Shown piece after piece: positions 57,443 through 64,000 of a stretch of DNA of 64,000 nucleotides. Numbering within the stretch: the first letter of the stretch is position 1; each line of letters begins with the position of its first letter. This stretch comes from Paraglaciecola chathamensis S18K6 (lineage in GTDB: Bacteria; Pseudomonadota; Gammaproteobacteria; Enterobacterales; Alteromonadaceae): NCBI GenBank assembly GCA_000314955.1, contig BAEM01000043.1, positions 124,001 to 188,000 on the forward strand, written 5' to 3'. The notes under the pieces were generated by a model, which did not search any database, was not told the origin of the DNA, and was given only the letters and a program-made list of their open reading frames with translations. Both the position numbers and the translations under genes were made by a program.

Positions 57443-58783
57443 TTAACCCTCTTTCTCAATCTTGTCTAGACTCTCACGCAAGATCGGCCCGTAGTTATAT
57501 TTACCAGGGCAAACATAGGTACAAAGCGCTAAATCTTCTTCGTCTAGCTCCAAACAACCTAATGTTTGAGCGCCATCAGTGTCACCAGAAATCAAATCAC
57601 GCAACAACAAAGTTGGTAAAATATCTAACGGCATTACACGTTCATAGTTGCCGATTGGCACCATAGAGCGATCAGAACCATTAGTTGTGGTTGTCATGTT
57701 GAATAATTTCTTAGGGCTAAAGTGTGCAAGGTATGCACGGGTCACAGAGTGCTGGTTAGCACCAGGCTTGATCCAACCAAGGAATTCTTTTTCACGGCCT
57801 TCACTAACAAGTGAAAGTTGTACGTGGTAACGACCCACATAACCATGCACGCCATGGGCGTTATTACCTTGTAATACTGAGCCTGAAATTGTACGCACTT
57901 CACCTTCAGTGGTCTCCCCTGAAGTCAACTCAGCGACACTTGCACCTAAAACACTTTTCACTAGGCGAGGTTTTTTGGCCGCAGGGCCAGCAATAGCGAA
58001 CACGCGCTCGTTATTTAGCTTACCAGTTGTGAACAACGCACCAACAGCAATCACATCTTGGTAGTTGATATGCCAAACTTTCTTGGTTGCGCCCACAGTG
58101 TCTAAATGGTGTATATGCGTGCCGACTAAGCCTGCAGGGTGAGGCCCAGCAAACTCATTTACATCAACTTTTACATCACCAACAGGAACGTCTGAACCAG
58201 CCGCTTTGCTAACAAAGACCTTACCTTCGGTTAAGCATGAAATAACACGCAAACCGTTGATAAAGTCAGCACTGCGCGGTGCAATAATAACAGCTGGATC
58301 GCCAGCCAATGGATTGGTATCCATGGCGTTCACGAAAATCGAATGCGGCTTACTGTCAAGTTCAGGAGTTTTGCTATAAGGGCGTGTACGCAGTGCAGTC
58401 CATAATCCAGATTCAACTAGATTTTTTTGCACTTTGTCAGCCGCTATAGATGACAACTCAGATTCGGCATATTTGTCGAATTCTATCGCGTCATCGCCTT
58501 CAACTTGAATCACCACTGACTGCAAAACACGTTTTGCGCCGCGGTTGATTTCGATGACAGTACCAGAAGCAGGCGCTGTGAACTTCACACCTGGGTTCTT
58601 TTTGTCTTCGAAAAGCATCTGGCCTTTCTGCACTTTATCGTCAACCTGCACATGCATAGTTGGACGCATACCAATGTACTCTTCACCTAACACAGCAACC
58701 TTAGTAATCGCTGGGCCGTCATGAATCTTTTGTTCTGGCGCTCCCGTAATCGGAAGATCTAACCCTTTCTTGATTTTAATCAT
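57443..58783 (-). CDS. nqrA: Na+-NQR subunit A
   Basis: The 446-residue peripheral subunit starts at the ATG at 58783 ([18 protein letters not shown]), the family consensus; an ATG at 58867 would add 28 unrelated residues. Motifs such as [27 protein letters not shown] and the C-terminal [19 protein letters not shown] are typical. NqrA binds ubiquinone at the NqrB interface. It is the first gene of nqrABCDEF. Confidence 0.98.
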   Translation of the reverse strand: MIKIKKGLDLPITGAPEQKIHDGPAITKVAVLGEEYIGMRPTMHVQVDDKVQKGQMLFEDKKNPGVKFTAPASGTVIEINRGAKRVLQSVVIQVEGDDAIEFDKYAESELSSIAADKVQKNLVESGLWTALRTRPYSKTPELDSKPHSIFVNAMDTNPLAGDPAVIIAPRSADFINGLRVISCLTEGKVFVSKAAGSDVPVGDVKVDVNEFAGPHPAGLVGTHIHHLDTVGATKKVWHINYQDVIAVGALFTTGKLNNERVFAIAGPAAKKPRLVKSVLGASVAELTSGETTEGEVRTISGSVLQGNNAHGVHGYVGRYHVQLSLVSEGREKEFLGWIKPGANQHSVTRAYLAHFSPKKLFNMTTTTNGSDRSMVPIGNYERVMPLDILPTLLLRDLISGDTDGAQTLGCLELDEEDLALCTYVCPGKYNYGPILRESLDKIEKEG

Positions 58784-59261
58784 ACGCAATAGCACTACTC
58801 TAAAGTCAATACACATCACGGTTAGCCTTTCAGCTACATGCCACCCAAGTAAGCAACTTGTTGACAAAAAACCTATTCGTGATGAGTATTATTGATGTTA
58901 TTTTGTAAATGTAATCGCCTAATTAACCACATGATAATTTCACTCAAGTATTTTAATTAGCCGCTATATGTTTTGTATTTTATTTTGAAGAAATTAATTG
59001 GATATGAAGTTTCCAGTTAATCTAACTCCGGAATTTTAACATTATCCTAGCCGGTTCTGCCATGCCAAATGTGCTTAAGCACAATTTTTTTAGCGTATTT
59101 TATCGTCATTATCCGCTTCTTATCCACACACAGGCAAATTGCAACATACTGTTTACATTCCCTGCCGCAGTACATGCGAATAGCTCTTATTTGCATCTCA
59201 AAGCTGAACATAAAAAAACCGCCAGTCTCGGGCGGTTTTCTATTACATGCTTAACGACACG
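58784..59261. other. Intergenic region nqrA / fabV
   Basis: This AT-rich region must hold the nqr promoter, but I found no strong -35/-10 pair. It contains a 14-bp palindrome TGTGCTTAAGCACA at 59070-59083, followed on the plus strand by a T-run, and the fabV terminator at 59215-59239. A possible 79-codon plus-strand frame overlapping the fabV end shows no family features. Confidence 0.6.
59215..59239 (-). terminator. Intrinsic terminator after fabV
   Basis: On the minus strand AAAACCGCC and GGCGGTTTT pair with a 7-base loop and are followed by a T-run. It lies 22 bp after the fabV stop. Confidence 0.9.
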
Positions 59262-60443
59262 TTATTTCCATTCTGCTAATGGGTTCTGCTCTGCTTCGTA
59301 ATCAACACCTTCAACATCAAAACCGAAAAGCTTTAAAAATTCATGGTGATAGCCAGCATAATCGCTTAACTCGTGAAAGTTTTCTTGTGTCACTTGGTCC
59401 CACAATGCTTTGATCTTCGCTTGTGTCGCTTCATTCGTTTCTTTGCCGTCCATGCGCAAGCGGCCTTGTTCATCTAACTCTGGTGATTCAGCAAACAAAC
59501 GCTCAGAGAACAATCCTTTAATTTGTTCAATACAGCCTTCGTGCGTACCTTCTTCTTTCATCACTTTATAAATTAGCGAGATGTACAAAGGCATAACCGG
59601 AATCGCTGAACTGGCTTGAGTCACAAGTGCTTTTAATGAAGATACATAGGCTTCAACGTTTTTAGCTTTGTTTTTGCTGACAATCGCAGCTGCCGCGCGA
59701 TCTAAATCTTCTTTCGCTTTGCCAATTGTGGCCTGACCATAAATAGGCCAAGTTAACTCTTTACCTATATAAGTATAAGCAGTGGTTTTACAGCCATCAG
59801 CGAGTAAGTCAGCGTCAGCCAAAGCTTCAAGCCATAATTCCCAATCTTCACCGCCCATCACTTTGATGGTTTGAGCAATCTCATCTTCATTGGCTGGCTC
59901 AAGTGCAATTTCGTGAATACGATCTTTATCAGTGTCGTATGTCTTGGTGGTGTACGCTTGCCCTACCGGTTTAAGGGTAGACTTAAACACTTCACCTGTT
60001 TCAGGATCAGTGCGTCTGGGTGATGCCAAGCTATAAATAACTAAGTCAACTTGACCCATTTCGCGTTTAATCGTTTCTAGCGCTTGGGCTTTTATCTCAT
60101 TTGAAAAGGCATCACCGTTAATTGTTTCGGCAAATAAACCTTTAGCCTTCGCTTCTTTATGAAAAGCGGCTGTGTTGTACCAGCCAGCCGTTGCTGTTTT
60201 ACGTTCAGTCGGTGCTTTTTCGAAGCAAACACCTAAAGTTTTCGCGCCATAACCGAAGGCTGACACGATACGAGAAGCCAATCCGTAACCGGTTGACGAA
60301 CCGATAACGAGAACATTTTTAGGTCCGCTTCCAAGATCACCCTGAGAGGAAACATATTCAATTTGTTGAGCAACACTGGCTGCACAACCATCTGGGTGAG
60401 CATTTGTACAAATAAAGCCACGGATCTTGGGCTTAATAACCAT
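59262..60443 (-). CDS. fabV: Enoyl-ACP reductase FabV
   Basis: The NADH-dependent trans-2-enoyl-ACP reductase completes each cycle of fatty acid elongation. The N-terminus MVIKPKIRGFICTNAHPDGC, the cofactor loop GSSTGYGLASRI, YSLASPRR, and the active site Y-x8-K within TWPIYGQATIGKAK are clear. Length is about 393 residues from the ATG at 60443; an ATG at 60449 adds two residues and has the better AGGAAA spacing. FabV is known for triclosan tolerance in other species. Confidence 0.97.
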   Translation of the reverse strand: MVIKPKIRGFICTNAHPDGCAASVAQQIEYVSSQGDLGSGPKNVLVIGSSTGYGLASRIVSAFGYGAKTLGVCFEKAPTERKTATAGWYNTAAFHKEAKAKGLFAETINGDAFSNEIKAQALETIKREMGQVDLVIYSLASPRRTDPETGEVFKSTLKPVGQAYTTKTYDTDKDRIHEIALEPANEDEIAQTIKVMGGEDWELWLEALADADLLADGCKTTAYTYIGKELTWPIYGQATIGKAKEDLDRAAAAIVSKNKAKNVEAYVSSLKALVTQASSAIPVMPLYISLIYKVMKEEGTHEGCIEQIKGLFSERLFAESPELDEQGRLRMDGKETNEATQAKIKALWDQVTQENFHELSDYAGYHHEFLKLFGFDVEGVDYEAEQNPLAEWK

Positions 60444-60539
60444 ATTCATTTTTCCTATAAAAAGAGCAGTGCACATTGTAAATGCCCAGAATAATTAAAC
60501 AACTCTGAGCAGATCAAGCGCAATGATATTATTGGCTGG

Positions 60540-60710
60540 TTATTTATTTTTTAACACCAGCCAAACGGCATGAATAACCCCCGGCAGCACACCGAACAGG
60601 GTCAATAAAATATTTAAGAAAAAGTGAGCGCTCAAACCGACCTGAAGTAATGCCCCTAACGGCGGTAAGAAAATAGCCAAGATTAAATTAAGTGGGTTGA
60701 CCTTTTGCAT
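60540..60710 (-). CDS. Pmp3/YqaE family membrane peptide
   Basis: From the ATG at 60710 the product is 56 residues with two membrane helices (NLILAIFLPPLGALLQVG and FFLNILLTLFGVLPGVIHAVWLVL), the UPF0057/Pmp3 pattern. Homologues influence membrane potential and salt tolerance; the role here is unknown. It has no partner in the neighbourhood. Confidence 0.92.
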   Translation of the reverse strand: MQKVNPLNLILAIFLPPLGALLQVGLSAHFFLNILLTLFGVLPGVIHAVWLVLKNK

Positions 60711-60807
60711 AATAAAGAACCTTATAGATTGTTGTTTTAGTGGAATATTACGCAATAACCATACATCAAGATTAAAAATTCGTCATTTTTCCGCTGCTTA
60801 ACCGCTG

Positions 60808-61122
60808 CTATTTCCCAGAGCCGCCCATACAATTTGGTGAATCAGGGGCTTGTTGTTGCAAAGTATGCCACTCTTGTTCTGTGTAGGTATGAATAGCCAA
60901 AGCATGAATATCATTGGCAAGCTCGTCCGCCAAAACTTGGTTCACTGCACGATGTCGCCCAATTAAGCGTTTCCCAGCGAACTTATCACTAACAATAACG
61001 ACTTTAAAATGGCTTTCTGACCCATCAGGAACATTATGCATGAAGCTTTCATTTACGACTTCTAAATGAATAGGCGTAAACCCTGTTGATAATTTGTTTT
61101 CAATTGTCTGTTGTACTGTCAT
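60808..61122 (-). CDS. bolA: BolA family protein
   Basis: The 104-residue protein is close to E. coli BolA ([30 protein letters not shown], then [13 protein letters not shown]). The conserved His of the BolA fold that ligates a 2Fe-2S cluster with a monothiol glutaredoxin is in the [16 protein letters not shown] region. It links iron-sulfur handling, morphology and stress in E. coli. Confidence 0.95.
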   Translation of the reverse strand: MTVQQTIENKLSTGFTPIHLEVVNESFMHNVPDGSESHFKVVIVSDKFAGKRLIGRHRAVNQVLADELANDIHALAIHTYTEQEWHTLQQQAPDSPNCMGGSGK

Positions 61123-61167
61123 TTTTTGTCCTGTGTTTGAGTATTTCTATGATATCAGTAAACCTTA

Positions 61168-61827
61168 CTAGGCTCGTAAACTTGGCGTAATCAAACGAAA
61201 GGTTAAGTTAATCCTCGGTGCCAACGCTTTGGTGGTTTTTGCCACGCTATGCAACCAGTGTGTTTGCGAGCTACCTGCCATAACGAGCAAACTTCCGTGC
61301 TCTAATGGCAACCTATGTCTTTGGCCACTGGTGCGGTGCTTTAAATCAAAGTTACGCATCTGGCCTAAACTTAGGGACGCAATAACTGGACGCTCGCCTA
61401 GTTCAGGCTCATCATCACTGTGCCATGCCATACTGTCTCTGCCATCACGATAACAGTTTGCTAAAACAGAGTTAAACTGGGTATCACATGCTTTTTCACA
61501 TTTTACTTTTAGTTCATATAGCGCTTCAGTCCATGGAATCGGCGGTAAATTAAGCCCTGAGTACTGGTATAACGCATCTTCATCACCATACCAAGCTTGC
61601 AAGCGCGGGATTTTAACCTGTTTACCGTACATTTTGATATCATCTTGTCGCCACGCCAAAGAGGCTAAAAGTTGTTGATAATACGCATCTGCTTCTTGAT
61701 TAGACAAAAAATGTTGAAAGTGCCGAAAATCACCGTCAGGCAAAGGTAAAATCTGAACTTCGCTGGCAGAAGATGATGAGAATAAACTAGCTTGTTGCAA
61801 ACCAACCTCGATATATAAGAATGACAT
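61168..61827 (-). CDS. alkB: AlkB-family 2-oxoglutarate dioxygenase
   Basis: The 219-residue protein has the AlkB motifs: iron ligands in WHSDDEPELG (HxD) and HWLHSV, and 2OG-binding Arg in RINLTFR. The NFDLKHRTSGQRHRLPLEHGSLLVMAG segment is typical of ABH2/ABH3-like members. It probably repairs 1-methyladenine/3-methylcytosine in DNA or RNA. Its start overlaps the start of the divergent rlmG by 2 bp, so its promoter lies inside rlmG. Confidence 0.92.
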   Translation of the reverse strand: MSFLYIEVGLQQASLFSSSSASEVQILPLPDGDFRHFQHFLSNQEADAYYQQLLASLAWRQDDIKMYGKQVKIPRLQAWYGDEDALYQYSGLNLPPIPWTEALYELKVKCEKACDTQFNSVLANCYRDGRDSMAWHSDDEPELGERPVIASLSLGQMRNFDLKHRTSGQRHRLPLEHGSLLVMAGSSQTHWLHSVAKTTKALAPRINLTFRLITPSLRA

Positions 61828-62977
61828 GAAAACAGAACTTACGCTTTTAGACCGCAGCTATGAATTATTGCGATACCCTGCACAGAACCAACACGTTAGT
61901 TGGCAAGCGTGGGACGCTGCAGACGAATATCTAATACAATACGTTGAGCAGAATATCACGGATCTCAATGGGCTTAATGTTCATATTTACAATGACGACT
62001 TTGGCGTATTAGGTGTTTGGTTTGCAAACCATTCACCAATCTGGGTCAGCGATTCATTCGTTGCTCATAAAGCTTTAGCGCTAAACCTTGAGCGCAATCA
62101 TCTTGACGCAGACAGCGTCAGTGCACATCACAGTTTGTATCAGGCGCAAAAAACTGCCGATGTGGTACTCATCAAAATACCAAAAACATTAGCTTTATTA
62201 GAACAGCAGCTTATTGACTTACAGCTTTGTATTTCACCTAAAACAAAGATAATCGCAGCGGGGAAAGTCAATGCTATTCAAAAATCGACCCTTGCTCTGT
62301 TTGAAAAACACCTAGGCATAACCACCACCTCTTTGGCCAAGAAAAAGTCGCGTTTGATATTTTGCCAATACGAGGGGACGAAAAAAAGCATAAGTCCCTA
62401 CCCTACAAAATGGAAAACCGATACTACCCAATTTACTATGAATAACCTCGCTAACGTTTTTTCACGTCAACAGTTAGACATCGGCGCTAGAGTACTGCTT
62501 GCGCATCTGCCCGATGCCAAGCATAAACGTATCATCGATTTAGGCTGTGGCAACGGCGTTTTAGGTTTACATGTATTGCATCAATCTCCTGATGCTCACG
62601 TGATCTTCGTCGACGAGTCTTTTATGGCGATAGCGTCAGCAAAAATGAACATCGAGCAAAACATGCCGGATAAGCTCAAGCAATGCGAGTTCATCGTCAG
62701 TAATTGTTTGGATGAGTATTTACGCACGCCGGCAAATGACGCCTCAGTGGATATTGTTTTATGCAACCCGCCATTTCATCAGCAAAATACCATCACCGAT
62801 CATATTGCGCTGCAAATGTTCAAAGACAGTAAGCGTATTCTCAAGCATGGCGGAGAACTGCGCGTCGTGGGTAATCGCCATCTAGACTACCCGCAAACGA
62901 TTAAACGTCTTTTCGGTCATTATAAGGTACTTGCAAGTGACCGAAAATTCAGTATTTTGTCAGCAACTAAAAAGTAA
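61826..62977 (+). CDS. rlmG: 23S rRNA (guanine-1835-N2) methyltransferase
   Basis: The 383-residue two-domain methyltransferase has an inactive N-terminal domain (~1-190) and a C-terminal catalytic domain with SAM motif IIDLGCGNGVLGL and target motif CNPPFHQ. The start MKTELTLLDRSYELLRYP...AWDAADEYL matches RlmG rather than RsmC. It methylates G1835 of 23S rRNA. It overlaps the divergent alkB start by 2 bp. Confidence 0.93.
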   Translation: MKTELTLLDRSYELLRYPAQNQHVSWQAWDAADEYLIQYVEQNITDLNGLNVHIYNDDFGVLGVWFANHSPIWVSDSFVAHKALALNLERNHLDADSVSAHHSLYQAQKTADVVLIKIPKTLALLEQQLIDLQLCISPKTKIIAAGKVNAIQKSTLALFEKHLGITTTSLAKKKSRLIFCQYEGTKKSISPYPTKWKTDTTQFTMNNLANVFSRQQLDIGARVLLAHLPDAKHKRIIDLGCGNGVLGLHVLHQSPDAHVIFVDESFMAIASAKMNIEQNMPDKLKQCEFIVSNCLDEYLRTPANDASVDIVLCNPPFHQQNTITDHIALQMFKDSKRILKHGGELRVVGNRHLDYPQTIKRLFGHYKVLASDRKFSILSATKK

Positions 62978-62990
62978 TTAGGAGGCCAGT

Positions 62991-63587
62991 ATGTTGCGCG
63001 CCCTGTGTATTAGTATTTTTCTTATCTGTTTGCCAGCCGTTGCTAAGCAAAAGGACGACGGCAGTCAAATTCAAGCTGATAATTTTTATCCAAGAGTAAA
63101 AATTGAAACCTCTATGGGTGACATCACGGTCGAACTCGACCGCTCAAGAGCCCCGATAGCAGTGAATAACTTTTTACGTTACGTGGACAAACGCAGTTAC
63201 GAAGACACCATTTTTCATCGCATCGTAGCTAACTTTGTCGTACAAGGCGGTGGGTACGACGTTGATTTCAACGAGAAACCTTCTTTTCCCGATATCATTA
63301 ATGAATCGGGTAACGGGTTGAAAAATGAGATGTACACCATTGCCATGGCCCGTCAGAAAGATCCTCACTCTTCAAATCGTCAGTTTTTCTTCAATATGAA
63401 CGATAACGTTAGCCTCGACCCGGGCCGAGATTGGGGATACACGGTTTTTGGTTATGTCGTAGAAGGCACAGATGCCCTAGATGCCATATCTTTGGTGGAA
63501 ACAGATTACGATACTACTTGGGGCTGGGCTGATGTGCCGGTTGAACCAGTCATCATCAAGCGGGTGACAGTGCTACCACCCGTTTAA
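62991..63587 (+). CDS. ppiA: Periplasmic peptidyl-prolyl isomerase, cyclophilin
   Basis: The 198-residue protein has a signal peptide (MLRALCISIFLICLPAVA) and a cyclophilin domain: FHRIVANFVVQGGGY, AMARQKDPHSSNRQFFFN and YTVFGYVVEG. It catalyses proline cis-trans isomerisation in the periplasm. GGAGG lies a few bases before the ATG; the gene follows rlmG by 13 bp. Confidence 0.93.
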   Translation: MLRALCISIFLICLPAVAKQKDDGSQIQADNFYPRVKIETSMGDITVELDRSRAPIAVNNFLRYVDKRSYEDTIFHRIVANFVVQGGGYDVDFNEKPSFPDIINESGNGLKNEMYTIAMARQKDPHSSNRQFFFNMNDNVSLDPGRDWGYTVFGYVVEGTDALDAISLVETDYDTTWGWADVPVEPVIIKRVTVLPPV

Positions 63588-63591
63588 TGTT

Positions 63592-64000
63592 TTAAAGTAT
63601 TTTCAGAAATAAATTGCTCGGCTCATCGTGGCCGGGCAATGCGGTTTTGTCTTGTAAAGTGAAACCAAGCTTAGATAACAGCCCCATAGATGCTTCATTA
63701 TTCAAGGCGGTTATTGCTGCCACTTTAGTGAGCCCGAGTGTCTCTTTAGCATGTTTTAGCGTTGCTGTGGCGGCTTCGAAAGCAATACCTCTTCCATGAT
63801 AACGCTGGGCAAAAGCAAAACCGATGTCGGGCCATTGCAATGATTCTCGCTGCAATAAGCCACACAAACCTAGAGGCACACCATCTTGTATACGTTCCAC
63901 TAAGCTCAAACAAAAGCCTTGTTGCGCAAACATGGCCAAAGGCCCAGTGTGGATATACGCCAGAGCATCTTCTAATGTGTGTACATTTTTGTCACCTATG
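63592..64000 (-). CDS. GNAT acetyltransferase, 5' end outside the window
   Basis: The frame runs open from base 64000 to the stop at 63592 (136 codons visible), so the TTG at 63939 is internal. The visible part has LGLCGLLQRESLQWPDIGFAF, the acetyl-CoA loop QRYHGRGIAFEAA and AITALNNEASMGLLSKLGF, like RimJ/RimL-type N-acetyltransferases (TLEDALAYI...GP at its start). The substrate is unknown. It converges with ppiA, 4 bp apart. Confidence 0.88.
   Translation of the reverse strand, partial: IGDKNVHTLEDALAYIHTGPLAMFAQQGFCLSLVERIQDGVPLGLCGLLQRESLQWPDIGFAFAQRYHGRGIAFEAATATLKHAKETLGLTKVAAITALNNEASMGLLSKLGFTLQDKTALPGHDEPSNLFLKIL

Noticed and set aside
59062-59301. 79-codon plus-strand frame between nqrA and fabV
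   Set aside because: It runs through the fabV terminator and into the fabV 3' end, and no motif or family is recognisable.

Overview
The window is a stretch of gammaproteobacterial chromosome, most likely from a marine member of the Alteromonadales (Paraglaciecola/Glaciecola/Alteromonas-like). That placement is inferred from a complete Na+-translocating NADH:quinone reductase operon, the E. coli-like glnK, bolA, rplD and dinB products, a second EF-G of the kind found in Vibrio and Shewanella, and a GlyGly-CTERM surface protein. Base composition is moderate. I see no rRNA, tRNA, CRISPR, IS element or prophage. The region looks like core genome with a few accessory blocks.

Layout. 1-2040: a 5'-truncated sensor kinase and its REC-AraC response regulator. 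2165-3970: glnK-amtB on the minus strand, with a sigma-54-like promoter and two NtrC-like sites. 4214-7414: a Pro-rich TonB-like membrane protein converging on PBP1b (mrcB). 7616-11685: hrpB, thpR, purU. 11713-14869: a small barrel protein, then an operon-like set of porin, small solute-binding-like protein and PqiA-like membrane protein. 14923-16419: catalase, preceded by short tandem repeats. 16609-30723: a three-gene minus-strand unit, made of a 4058-residue surface protein (DUF11-type stalk, ten cadherin/Ig-like modules, Ca-binding repeats, GlyGly-CTERM tail), a small beta-barrel and a PilJ-like membrane protein with a degenerate GGDEF domain. A lipoprotein S41 protease is divergent from it.

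32635-37810: the S10 ribosomal operon (rpsJ to rpsQ), with a strong promoter, an attenuator-like leader hairpin and a terminator right after rpsQ. 37969-49032: a GAF-fused secretion/pilus ATPase, a beta-propeller amidohydrolase, an active-type GGDEF protein, EF-G2 and a second exported amidohydrolase. 49141-51826: an exported metallo-beta-lactamase-fold protein, a DUF1653 protein, SOS-controlled dinB and nqrM. 51861-58783: apbE and nqrABCDEF. 59262-64000: fabV, a Pmp3-like peptide, bolA, alkB, rlmG, a periplasmic cyclophilin and a truncated GNAT acetyltransferase.

How the parts work together. glnK/amtB form the nitrogen-status module. nqrA-F form the sodium pump; apbE attaches its covalent FMN and nqrM assists iron-centre assembly. 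The least explained block is the 14-kb giant protein/barrel/degenerate-GGDEF unit, which I propose as a candidate surface-adhesion or matrix system exported by type II secretion and rhombosortase. That proposal is inference.
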